64,000 nt of DNA from Okeanomitos corallinicola TIOX110 (GCF_038050375.1 NZ_CP150886.1:186001-250000); one strand, 5' to 3'. Positions 1 to 7,281 are shown, counted from the first letter of the stretch. Numbers and translations: made by a program. The notes: generated from the letters alone by a model not told the origin.

Positions 1-26
1 CATCCCCAATTGAGCAGATTGCTGTT

Positions 27-833
27 ATGAGTCGCATTATTGTTACTACCTCCGGAAAGGGAGGAGTGGGTAAAACCACGGTTTCCGCAAATTTAGGCAT
101 GGCTTTAGCCAAAATAGGGCGACAAGTAGCCTTAGTTGATGCAGATTTTGGTCTGAGAAATTTAGATTTGCTGCTAGGACTAGAAAATCGTATTGTTTAT
201 ACAGCGGTAGAAGTCTTAGCCAGAGAATGTCGGTTAGACCAAGCTTTAGTTAAAGACAAGCGTCAACCTAATCTTGTTTTATTACCTGCTGCCCAAAATC
301 GTACCAAAGATTCAGTGACTCCCGACCAAATGAAAATCTTGGTCAATGCCCTATCACAAAAATATAAATACATATTAATTGATAGTCCAGCGGGAATTGA
401 AATGGGCTTTAAAAATGCGATCGCCCCCGCAAAAGAAGCTTTAATTGTCACTACCCCCGAAATTTCCGCAGTTCGGGACGCTGACAGGGTTGTCGGTTTA
501 TTAGAAGCCCAAGGTGTCAAAAAAATTCACTTAATAATTAACCGCATCAGACCAGCAATGGTACGGGCAAATGATATGATGTCTGTGCAGGATGTTCAGG
601 AACTTCTCGCTATTCCCTTGATCGGGGTAATCCCAGATGACGAGCGTGTCATAGTTTCCACCAACCGAGGTGAACCTTTAGTATTATCAGAAACTCCTTC
701 TTTGGCAGCTTTAGCCTTTGAAAACATTGCTCGCAGATTAGAGGGGGAAACTGTCGAATTTCTTGATCTTGACTCCCCCAACGACACCATCTTTTCCCGC
801 TTACGGAAGTTGTTGTGGACAAAGATTGTTTAA
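27..833 (+). CDS. minD: Septum site-determining ATPase MinD
   Basis: MinD is a membrane-associated ParA/MinD-type ATPase. With MinC and MinE it restricts the FtsZ ring to mid-cell. The 268-residue protein has the deviant Walker A motif GKGGVGKTT at residues 10-18. The C-terminus carries an amphipathic membrane-targeting helix (around FSRLRKLLW). Length is normal for the family. minE follows after 36 bases, so the two are probably co-transcribed. minC is often the gene before minD; in the 26 bases upstream, frame 1 ends in a TGA overlapping the minD ATG (ATGA), which could be the end of an upstream gene but is too short to identify. A HIP1 octamer lies inside at 417-424. Confidence 0.97.
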   Translation: MSRIIVTTSGKGGVGKTTVSANLGMALAKIGRQVALVDADFGLRNLDLLLGLENRIVYTAVEVLARECRLDQALVKDKRQPNLVLLPAAQNRTKDSVTPDQMKILVNALSQKYKYILIDSPAGIEMGFKNAIAPAKEALIVTTPEISAVRDADRVVGLLEAQGVKKIHLIINRIRPAMVRANDMMSVQDVQELLAIPLIGVIPDDERVIVSTNRGEPLVLSETPSLAALAFENIARRLEGETVEFLDLDSPNDTIFSRLRKLLWTKIV

Positions 834-869
834 TTTTTTTTCCCAGTCTCCGCCTAATACTTAGCAGCA

Positions 870-1175
870 ATGATTCTTGAACTTTTAGAAAGACTTTTTG
901 TTCGTACACCAGACACCAGCCGCACCGAAGTAAAACGCCGTCTGCAAGTAGTCATAGCCCATGACCGCGCCGACCTAGACGCGTCTACTTTGGAAAAAAT
1001 GCGTCAGGAAATCCTAGAAATTGTCTGTCGTTATGTAGAAATTGATTCCGATGGTTTGGAGTTTTCTTTGGAAAGTAACCAAAGAACGACGGCTTTAATC
1101 GCAAATTTACCTATACGCAGAGTTAAGGAAAATACACCTGAGTTAGAAGCCACTGAGACATCAACAGAGGTTTAA
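870..1175 (+). CDS. minE: Cell division topological specificity factor MinE
   Basis: MinE stimulates the MinD ATPase and displaces MinC, so that Min proteins oscillate and division is confined to mid-cell. The 101-residue protein has the N-terminal amphipathic membrane helix ([10 protein letters not shown]). The MinD-contact helix follows ([14 protein letters not shown], about residues 23-36). The topological-specificity domain extends to about residue 87, with a short acidic tail. It lies 36 bases after minD on the same strand, as in the usual minCDE order. Nothing is odd except the slightly long acidic tail. Confidence 0.97.
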   Translation: MILELLERLFVRTPDTSRTEVKRRLQVVIAHDRADLDASTLEKMRQEILEIVCRYVEIDSDGLEFSLESNQRTTALIANLPIRRVKENTPELEATETSTEV

Positions 1176-1263
1176 TCTGTAGACAGGGTTAGGTGCAATC
1201 TCTATTTTGCACTTTCACCCACTACGGTGAGATGATTTTTTAATATTATTTTAGCATTTAGAC

Positions 1264-1340
1264 TTGACAAGCCGAAAATACTGTTGTACAATTATGTTAT
1301 GAGTGGAAATCTGTGGGCGCATATATATAGGGTTTTTAAT
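1264..1340 (+). promoter_or_regulatory. Near-consensus sigma-70 promoter P1 with conserved leader
   Basis: TTGACA (1264-1269) and TACAAT (1287-1292) are separated by exactly 17 bases, close to the sigma-70 consensus. A transcript would start near 1299. The first 40 bases (about 1294-1338) match, with few changes, the leader of an inverted element at 5531-5606 (P2). It points right, into the repeat-rich island and toward the kinase gene at 1774, which would then have a leader of about 475 bases. A short independent RNA is the alternative. Promoter activity is inferred from sequence only. Confidence 0.6.
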
Positions 1341-1773
1341 CTTCAACATTGTTATTTTCACCCACATCAAAAAATCCCCACCACCAATTTATCAATCCCA
1401 TCCTGATTCTGATAATTAAACGCAGATGAACGCAGATAGTAAACTAATTTCTTCTTTGCGTCTTCGCTCCTCAGCGTCTCTGCGCGAAACTTAAATCTTA
1501 AAAATCCCAACTATCAATTTATCAATCACATCCTGAAAATCCTAAAATCCTGGATATCCTGATTTAGACTTGCGTCACGCTACGCTATCAGACAAAATCA
1601 AACATTCAGATCCCCGACTTCTTTTTTCACCTATCCTGTATAAAATCAATTATCATGCAAGTCAGGGATCTTTGGACATCCTGTACATCCTTTAATCCTG
1701 GACATCCTGATTCAGATATACTAAACAATATACATATTTTTACCAATCCTATTAAATACCATCCTATTGAATA
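1341..1773. repeat. Intergenic repeat block A (right-arm copies of the island repeat)
   Basis: This gene-free stretch contains fragments of dispersed repeats. Two copies of the right arm of the hairpin repeat found at 3105-3459, 4033-4207 and 5308-5481 lie at about 1528-1569 and 1675-1718, with the spaced motif CATCCTG..CCTGGACATCCTGATTC. A short CGCAGATGAACGCAGAT element (about 1421-1437) recurs in similar form at 42592-42620. A GCGTCACGCTACGC element lies at about 1573. A split inverted repeat runs from GATCCCCGACTT (from 1611) to AAGTCAGGGATC. No left arm and no open reading frame is seen. Confidence 0.6.
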
Positions 1774-3069
1774 ATGTTACAACCAGGTCAATATTTAAAA
1801 CAACGTCCTCATTTTATAGTAGAAGCAGAAATAGGTGGTGGAGGTTTTGGTGTCACCTTTAAAGCTAAACACCGAGATTTGAATTTTCCCGTTGTCATCA
1901 AAACTCCCAATAGTCGGTTACAGAAAGATGCAAATTATCCCAAATACGTCAAAGGTTTTCGCAAAGAAGGAAGAATATTAGCAGAAATTACCCAAAATCA
2001 TCATCCCAACATAGTCAGAATTATAGACTTCTTTGAAGAGGATAATTTACCCTGTTTAGTGATGGATTTTGTTAAAGGTGAAAATTTATATAATTTGATT
2101 CAAGCACAAGGCATTTTATCAGAACAAGTTGCCATTGATTATATCAAACAAATTGCCCAAGCTTTATCTATTTGTCACCAACAAGGAATTATTCACCGGG
2201 ACGCACATCCTGGTAATATGATTTTACGAGAAAATAGCAATACTGTAGTTTTAATAGATTTTGGTTTAGCGGGAAACATCAATAGTCAAAGCATCAATCA
2301 AAACGGGAATCTAGCTTTTGCACCTTGGGAACAAATGTTAGAAACGGAAAAATTACCAACTTTAGATATTTACACCCTTGCAGCTTCCTTGTTTTATTTA
2401 GTGACTGGAGATACTCCCATTTCTTCTTTAGCTCGGAAAATGACAAACCGTGATTTAATACCACCAAAGGAGTTAAATTCTAGAATTAGTGAAAAATTAA
2501 ATCATGCAATTATTAAAGGTTTAGAATTAGAACCCCAAAACCGTCCCCAAACTATGCAGGAATGGGTGGGTTTATTTCCCCGTGCTGGTGATGATGAGGT
2601 AGAATTAAAATCAGATGTAGGAATGGATTATAGAAAACTGCAAAACTACCTCAAAGCTGGAAACTGGAAAGAAGCGGATGAGCAAACTAGAAGGGTAATG
2701 TTAGCAGTTGCAAAACGGGAAAAAGAAGGTTACTTAGATACTAATAGTATTGATAATTTTCCCTGTGCTGACCTGCGTACTATTGACCAATTGTGGGTAA
2801 AATACAGTAATGGTAAATTTGGTTTTTCTGTACAGAAACGAATTTATCAAAGTTTCGGTGGAACAAGAGAATATGATGAAATCTGGGAGAAGTTCGGAGA
2901 CAAGGTAGGATGGAGAGAAGGAGGAAGCTGGTTGTATTACAAAGATATTACTTTTGATATAAAAGCACCAGAAGGACACCTCCCGGTGGGGTGGGCATTG
3001 TTTTTGGAGAAGATATGTTTGTTCCGCAGTAGCTGGTCGGTCTGGTCTCTCTCGCGTCGAGACTTGTAG
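1774..3069 (+). CDS. Serine/threonine protein kinase fused to a GUN4 domain
   Basis: The 431-residue protein has an N-terminal Hanks-type kinase domain (about 13-268): glycine loop IGGGGFGVTFK (20-30), lysine in VVIK (43), catalytic HRD (141-143) and DFG (162-164). The catalytic loop reads HRDAHPGN instead of HRDLKPxN, so the usual lysine is absent; such loops occur in cyanobacterial kinases, but activity is not certain. Residues about 284-410 form a GUN4 domain (DYRKLQNYLKAGNWKEAD, then SIDNFPCADLRTIDQLWVKY), the porphyrin-binding module that activates Mg-chelatase when free-standing. The fusion suggests a kinase that senses tetrapyrroles (inference). The tail after residue 410 resembles the usual GUN4 C-terminus. 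It is flanked by repeat blocks A and B. Confidence 0.9.
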   Translation: MLQPGQYLKQRPHFIVEAEIGGGGFGVTFKAKHRDLNFPVVIKTPNSRLQKDANYPKYVKGFRKEGRILAEITQNHHPNIVRIIDFFEEDNLPCLVMDFVKGENLYNLIQAQGILSEQVAIDYIKQIAQALSICHQQGIIHRDAHPGNMILRENSNTVVLIDFGLAGNINSQSINQNGNLAFAPWEQMLETEKLPTLDIYTLAASLFYLVTGDTPISSLARKMTNRDLIPPKELNSRISEKLNHAIIKGLELEPQNRPQTMQEWVGLFPRAGDDEVELKSDVGMDYRKLQNYLKAGNWKEADEQTRRVMLAVAKREKEGYLDTNSIDNFPCADLRTIDQLWVKYSNGKFGFSVQKRIYQSFGGTREYDEIWEKFGDKVGWREGGSWLYYKDITFDIKAPEGHLPVGWALFLEKICLFRSSWSVWSLSRRDL

Positions 3070-3104
3070 ATTGTAGTCTGTAAAGGTTACATAAAATTAT
3101 TAAG

Positions 3105-3459
3105 TCTGAATCAGGATAACCAGGATTATAGGATTTACAGGATGGTAATTTCTAGATGGTTTGTTGCTGATGAAAGTTGTATTTGTCAGAATCAGGATAA
3201 CCAGGATGATAGGATTTACAGGATTGTAATTTTTAGATGGTTTGTTGCTGATGAAAGTTGCATTTGTCTGATAGCGAAGCGTGGCGTAGCCATATCTGGA
3301 TAACCAGGATTATAGGATTAACAGGATGGTAATTTATAGATAGTTTAAATTATTCAAAAACAATCATCAATAACATCCTGAAAAATCCCCAACTTCCAAA
3401 AAACAATCATTCAATCACATCCTGTCCATCCTCAAATCCTGGACATCCTGATTCAGACA
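3105..3459. repeat. Island repeat block B (imperfect long inverted repeat with internal duplication)
   Basis: The left arm (spaced AGGAT words: TCAGGATAACCAGGATTA, from 3105) is the reverse complement, with few mismatches, of the right arm ending in CATCCTGATTCAGACA (3418-3459). A single strand can therefore fold into a long hairpin. An 80-base unit is duplicated in tandem (3108-3187 and 3188-3267). A third partial copy begins at about 3294, after a short palindrome-prone insert containing GCGAAGCGTGGCGTAGCC (3272-3289). The block separates the kinase gene from the next gene pair. Blocks C and D are shorter relatives in the same orientation. Confidence 0.75.
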
Positions 3460-3525
3460 AATTAAAATATCAGTACATCATAGATAACATCATTATAAAA
3501 ACTTATTTTCACAAGGATAACAACA

Positions 3526-3762
3526 TTGAATTTTGAAATATTAGGAAAAATTGAGCAAATAGAAATAATTGCTATTGATAAATCAATTCGTGATGTAGAA
3601 AGATTAAAGAAAATCTATGGACAAGGGAGATGGCGAAAATTAAAAGGAATTGCTACCATTAAATTAGAAGATGAAAGCATCTGTCAAGCTGAACTTCACT
3701 GGTATGAAGCTCATGGTATTGGTAAAAAGGAAATAAAAATCAAGTACCTTTTAGATGAGTAA
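3526..3762 (+). CDS. Small conserved hypothetical protein (first gene of a pair)
   Basis: A 78-residue soluble, charged protein with a TTG start at 3526, preceded by an AAGG ribosome-binding-like sequence at 3513-3516. It has the run QGRWRKLKGIATIKLEDES followed by AELHWYEAHGIGKKEIKIK. I recall similar small proteins in many cyanobacteria, always without an assigned function. The stop codon overlaps the next gene (ATGAGTAA), so the two are translationally coupled. The pair stands alone between repeat blocks B and C. A toxin-antitoxin-like or modifier role is possible from the layout, but no known motif supports it. Confidence 0.75.
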   Translation: MNFEILGKIEQIEIIAIDKSIRDVERLKKIYGQGRWRKLKGIATIKLEDESICQAELHWYEAHGIGKKEIKIKYLLDE

Positions 3763-4003
3763 ACTTATGTCAAATACAAATATATCTAAACAATTCGCTA
3801 TTTGTATCAAAAATGATAATTACCCAGCATCCTTAGAAACTAGAAAAATCTATGAAATTTTACCTGATGAAAAAGCAAATCAACATCATCAAATTCGTGT
3901 AATAGATGAATCAGGAGAAGATTATCTTTATCCTAGTTCCTATTTTATTTTACTGGAATTACCTGCTGAAAGTCGAGAATTATTATCCTTATGTAATTTT
4001 TAG
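3755..4003 (+). CDS. Small conserved hypothetical protein (second gene of a pair)
   Basis: An 82-residue protein overlapping the preceding gene by 8 bases, with the alternative in-frame ATG at 3767. Visible motifs are ASLETRKIYEILPD and IRVIDESGEDYLYPSSYF. As I recall, partners of this type accompany the upstream gene in other cyanobacteria. No membrane segment, signal or metal motif is seen. Function is unknown. The start is uncertain because neither ATG has a clear ribosome-binding site, which fits translation coupled to the upstream gene. Confidence 0.72.
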   Translation: MSKLMSNTNISKQFAICIKNDNYPASLETRKIYEILPDEKANQHHQIRVIDESGEDYLYPSSYFILLELPAESRELLSLCNF

Positions 4004-4032
4004 ATAGTTTGTTTGTTGATAAAATTTGTATT

Positions 4033-4207
4033 TGTCAGAATCAGGATAACCAGGATTATAGGATTTATAGGATGGTAATTTTTAGATCGTTGAAATAATT
4101 CAAAAACAATCATTCAAAAACATCCTGAAAAATCCCCAACTTCCCAACAAATAATCATTAAAAAACATCCTGAAAATCCTAAAATCCTGGACATCCTGAT
4201 TCTGACA
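4033..4207. repeat. Island repeat block C
   Basis: A 175-base copy of the same imperfect inverted repeat. The left arm starting TGTCAGAATCAGGATAACC (4033-4074) pairs with the right arm ending ATCCTGATTCTGACA (4166-4207), with a roughly 90-base central segment. It lies in the same orientation as blocks B and D and directly follows the two-gene unit. The sequence between the arms (ATCCTGAAAAATCCCCAAC) is also shared with B and D, so the whole block is homologous, not only the arms. Confidence 0.75.
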
Positions 4208-4272
4208 AATTAAAATATTAGTACATCACAGATAAAATCAATATCCCGAATGAATAACTCAAATAAAAAATT

Positions 4273-4521
4273 ATGACAATAGCTGACCAAATTTACGCAC
4301 TTGTAAAAACTCTACCCCCAGCACAAGCTGAAGGAATTCTCAACTTTGCAGAATTTATCCGTAATAAACACCTCAACACTAACCAAAATATCAATGATTC
4401 TCAAAACCTTTCTTGGGAAGAATTAGTTTATTCCCTTGCAGGAACTTGGAAAGATGATTTTCCGAGTTTAGAAGAAATTCGCAGCAGTGCGGGAGAAGAT
4501 GTTTTAAGGGAGAGTTTCTAA
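4273..4521 (+). CDS. DUF2281-type antitoxin, orphaned from its toxin
   Basis: An 82-residue protein beginning MTIADQIYALVKTLPPAQ and continuing AEGILNFAEFIRNK, typical of DUF2281-type small proteins paired with PIN-domain (VapC) toxins in cyanobacteria. The C-terminal half (LAGTWKDDFPSLEEIR) would wrap the toxin in a working pair. The toxin is not intact: an ATG one base after this stop codon opens a frame that ends after nine codons. The gene sits between repeat block C and a second, complete toxin-antitoxin pair. It may persist as a free antitoxin or anti-addiction remnant. Confidence 0.8.
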   Translation: MTIADQIYALVKTLPPAQAEGILNFAEFIRNKHLNTNQNINDSQNLSWEELVYSLAGTWKDDFPSLEEIRSSAGEDVLRESF

Positions 4522-4522
4522 A

Positions 4523-4552
4523 ATGTATGTTTTAGATACCAACACTTTATAA
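4523..4552 (+). pseudogene. Stump of a VapC/PIN-domain toxin gene
   Basis: Immediately after the DUF2281 gene, an ATG at 4523 encodes MYVLDTNTL and then TAA. This peptide matches the canonical VapC N-terminus, where the LDTN aspartate is the first PIN active-site residue. No continuation of a PIN domain is seen in any frame before the next gene. The toxin therefore appears deleted just after the first catalytic residue, leaving the antitoxin. Confidence 0.7.
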
Positions 4553-4590
4553 TTAAAGAAGATTGTGTTTTACAGATGATGAGGATTTTC

Positions 4591-4869
4591 ATGATGACTA
4601 CAGCACTGGAAAATAAAAAATCTATTTTAGAAAAAATAGACAAATTAACACCTGCACAACAAGAACAGGTGTTAATTTTTATTGATTCATTATCCCTGCA
4701 ATCACAACCAAATGATATAGAACAAAAACAACCTCGAAAATGGCAAGAAATCAGAGGTAAAGCACCTTATCCTTTAGTTAGTGAAGATGCTCAAAATTGG
4801 GTTTCCAGAAATAGAAACGAGGAAAGTAAAAATAGGGAATTAAATCTCAGAAATATCTATGAACATTGA
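4591..4869 (+). CDS. Antitoxin of a PIN-domain toxin-antitoxin pair (probable)
   Basis: The frame is open from 4576, but GAGG at 4581-4584 lies six bases before the ATG at 4591, so that start (MMTTALENKK) is preferred. The roughly 92-residue protein has an N-terminal segment LEKIDKLTPAQQEQVLIFID of the DUF2281-like or antitoxin helical type. A basic linker and a toxin-contact tail (KAPYPLVSEDAQNWVSRNR) follow. It overlaps the downstream PIN gene by 11 bases, the usual tight coupling of type II pairs. It resembles the antitoxin-like gene at 4273 in layout and in the LTPAQ/LPPAQ motif, so the two units may be distant paralogues. Confidence 0.75.
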   Translation: MMTTALENKKSILEKIDKLTPAQQEQVLIFIDSLSLQSQPNDIEQKQPRKWQEIRGKAPYPLVSEDAQNWVSRNRNEESKNRELNLRNIYEH

Positions 4870-5305
4870 AGATTATTTAATTCAGGGTAAAAAGTTATTT
4901 TTGGATACAGCACCAGTAATTTACTATGTAGAGAATCATCCTCAATATCAGTCTTTAGTCAACTATGTTTTTCACGGTATAGATTCAGGTTTACTAGGTG
5001 CGGTTACTTCTCCTATCACATTATCTGAGTGTCTAGTTTATCCCTATCGTTTAGGATTAACAGAATTACAACAGGATTTTATTGATTTGATTGTTTCTGG
5101 TGTCAATGTTGAATTTGTACAAATTGATGAATTAATTGCTAAACAAGCATCCCAATTAAGAGCTAAATATAATTTAGCTTTATTAGATTCTTTACAAATT
5201 TCCGTAGCTATATTTTCTCAATGTGATATCTTCTTAACTAATGATATTCAGTTGAAACGAGTTACAGAATTAACGATTTTAGTTTTGAGTGATTTTTTAG
5301 TCTAA
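4859..5305 (+). CDS. PIN-domain ribonuclease toxin (VapC-like)
   Basis: A 148-residue PIN-domain protein. The expected acidic residues are present: D16 in LFLDTAP, E57 in TLSECL, D110 in LLDSLQ and D129 in LTNDIQ. Together they would bind Mg2+/Mn2+ for single-strand RNA cleavage. Length and fold order fit VapC-type toxins. The start overlaps the upstream antitoxin gene by 11 bases. The full set of active-site residues suggests a functional toxin, unlike the truncated one at 4523. Repeat block D begins three bases after the stop codon. Confidence 0.88.
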   Translation: MNIEDYLIQGKKLFLDTAPVIYYVENHPQYQSLVNYVFHGIDSGLLGAVTSPITLSECLVYPYRLGLTELQQDFIDLIVSGVNVEFVQIDELIAKQASQLRAKYNLALLDSLQISVAIFSQCDIFLTNDIQLKRVTELTILVLSDFLV

Positions 5306-5307
5306 TT

Positions 5308-5481
5308 TGTTAGAATCAGGATAACCAGGATTATAGGATTTACAGGATGGTAGTTTTTAGATAGCTTAAATTATTCAAAAAAAATCATTTAAAACATCCT
5401 GAAAAATCCCCAACTTCCCAACAAACAATCATCCAATCACATCGTATACATCCTCAAATCCTGGACATCCTGATTCAGACA
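5308..5481. repeat. Island repeat block D
   Basis: A 174-base copy of the inverted-repeat block, beginning three bases after the PIN toxin stop. The left arm AGAATCAGGATAACCAGGAT (from 5312) and right arm ending CATCCTGATTCAGACA (5440-5481) can pair. The central segment again carries ATCCTGAAAAATCCCCAAC. With B and C it makes three full blocks in the same orientation, each placed directly 3' of a gene unit. Confidence 0.75.
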
Positions 5482-5530
5482 AATTAAAATATTAAAAATC
5501 CCAACTTCAATAATTCAAAACCTGATTACC

Positions 5531-5606
5531 TAAAAACCCTATATATATGGCGCGCACAGATTTCTATATATAACATTAGAGTAGCAAAAACTCAGAACAC
5601 TGTCAA
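5531..5606 (-). promoter_or_regulatory. Promoter-like element P2 with the same leader as P1, inverted
   Basis: On the minus strand TTGACA (5606-5601) is followed after 17 bases by TACTCT (5583-5578), preceded by TGC (extended -10). The following sequence aligns without gaps to P1 downstream of its -10 as far as GAAATCTGTG, and then again through ATATATATAGGGTTTTTA with one indel. The two elements face each other across 4.3 kb. P2 points left, away from the FHA-kinase at 5804 and antisense to the PIN toxin pair. A small RNA or antisense transcript is possible. Confidence 0.5.
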
Positions 5607-5803
5607 CCCCCCAAGCTGAAATCACCAAAACTCGTTGAATTATTGACACCATTCTCAATAATATTGAGAATAGACCCCCCTTTATTGCCACAAAAACTTT
5701 TTTTCTCAAATCACATCCAAATAACTCATATTCTCTCTGCGTGCTAAAAAAATCACAAACCGAATATAATATTGATTGAACCCCAAAACAAACAACCGCA
5801 AAA

Positions 5804-7159
5804 ATGCCACCTACCGTTACCCTCACCATCACCACAGGGAAACTATCAGGAAAACAATATATATTTGATAACCGCAGCACTTGTATTATCGGTAGAAACG
5901 ATGATTGCAATTTACAAATTGCCGATAATATAGATATGAAAATTTCCCGTTATCACTGCTTATTAGATATCAATCCTCCAGAAATTAGAATTAGAGATTT
6001 AGGCAGTTTAAATGGAACTTATATTAATGGTAAAATCATTGGTCAAAGAAAATCAGAGGAAACACCAGAAGCAGCAGCAAAAATAGTATTTCCTGAATAT
6101 GATTTAACGAATAATGATCAAGTGCAAATTGGCGATATTATTTTTGATATTGGTGTAGAACAAGAAATAGAAAAACAGAAAACTCCAAATATTCCCATCC
6201 CCGCAGAAAACAAACCCGAAAATAAAAAACCGCACATTTTCAATATTATTCAAAATCTTTTTAACTTAGCTAGTCAAGGTAATCAAAATTTAAAAGTTAT
6301 TTCTAATTATCAGATTATCAAATCATTAGGTGAAGGTGGATGTGGAGAAGTATTTTTAGCTCAACATCAAAAAACCAAACAACTTGTAGCTTTAAAAATC
6401 ATGTTACCCGCAGTTGCAGCTACAGAAAAAGGTGTGAGAATGTTTTTAAGAGAAACTGAAAATAGCAAATATTTACAACATCCCAACGTAGTGCAACTTT
6501 TAGATTATGGTTTTGCGGAAAATACCTTTTTCTTCACAATGGAATATTGCGAAGGTGGAGATGTTTGGGATTTAATGGAGAAACTAGGAGGAAGTTTACC
6601 GGTTAATATTGCAGTTGATATCACCTTACAAATTCTTGATGGTTTAATTTATGCCCATAACGTCGAAGTTCCCTATGTGAGATTAGCAGATGGTAGACTC
6701 GGAAAAGGTAAAGGTTTAGTTCATCGAGATTTAAAACCCAACAATATTTTTATTACTAAAATAAATGGTAAAATGGTAGTAAAAATAGGTGATTATGGTT
6801 TAGCCAAAGCCTTTGATTTAGCTGGTTTAAGTGGACAAACTTTCACAGGTGCAAAAATGGGAACTCCTTTATTTATGCCTCGTCAACAAGTTTTAGATTT
6901 TAAACATTCATTACCAGAAGTTGACGTTTGGGCAAGTGCAGCCTGTTTATATAATATGTTAACAGGAAAATTCCCCCGTGATTTTGATCGTCATCCTTGG
7001 GCTAGTATTTTAAATAATCATCCTGTACCCATTCATCAACGTGATCATAGTATTCCTGAAAAGTTAGCAGAAGTTATAGATTTAGCTTTAACCGAAAAAC
7101 CGCAGATATATTTTCAAACTGCGCTAGAATTTAAGGAAGCTTTGTTAAAAGCTGTATAA
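5804..7159 (+). CDS. FHA-domain serine/threonine protein kinase
   Basis: A 451-residue protein with an N-terminal FHA phosphothreonine-recognition domain (about 27-115: IIGRNDDCNL, SRYH, GSLNGTYING). A proline/lysine-rich linker follows, then a kinase domain (about 169-450): LGEGGCGEVFLA loop at 175-186, lysine in VALKIM (198), HRDLKPNN at 307-314. The Mg-binding motif is DYG (330-332) instead of DFG. The activation segment has a possible phosphosite run TFTGAKMGTPLFMP. FHA-kinase fusions usually bind phosphorylated partners or themselves. No membrane segment is seen. It stands alone just outside the repeat island, with the stop 122 bases before the cyclase-like gene. Confidence 0.9.
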   Translation: MPPTVTLTITTGKLSGKQYIFDNRSTCIIGRNDDCNLQIADNIDMKISRYHCLLDINPPEIRIRDLGSLNGTYINGKIIGQRKSEETPEAAAKIVFPEYDLTNNDQVQIGDIIFDIGVEQEIEKQKTPNIPIPAENKPENKKPHIFNIIQNLFNLASQGNQNLKVISNYQIIKSLGEGGCGEVFLAQHQKTKQLVALKIMLPAVAATEKGVRMFLRETENSKYLQHPNVVQLLDYGFAENTFFFTMEYCEGGDVWDLMEKLGGSLPVNIAVDITLQILDGLIYAHNVEVPYVRLADGRLGKGKGLVHRDLKPNNIFITKINGKMVVKIGDYGLAKAFDLAGLSGQTFTGAKMGTPLFMPRQQVLDFKHSLPEVDVWASAACLYNMLTGKFPRDFDRHPWASILNNHPVPIHQRDHSIPEKLAEVIDLALTEKPQIYFQTALEFKEALLKAV

Positions 7160-7281
7160 ATATAGCTCACCCAAAGACACAATCGCACAAATAATTAAAG
7201 TTTTAAATTTAGCATTTGCAAAATTCATATCTAAATAAATATATATTAGTTACTGAGAATAGATCACAATGTTAACCAACA

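Noticed and set aside
1-30. Tail of minC at the left edge
   Set aside because: Only nine codons are visible before a TGA; no recognisable MinC sequence.
417-424. GCGATCGC sites as regulatory operators
   Set aside because: HIP1 octamers are spread throughout genes of many cyanobacteria and carry no positional signal here.
3108-3330. Tandem 80-base repeats as a CRISPR array
   Set aside because: Repeats are contiguous with no unique spacers, and are part of a dispersed inverted repeat.
5539-5910. 123-codon minus-strand frame overlapping P2 and the FHA-kinase start
   Set aside because: It overlaps a clear kinase gene and has no ribosome-binding site or protein-like composition.
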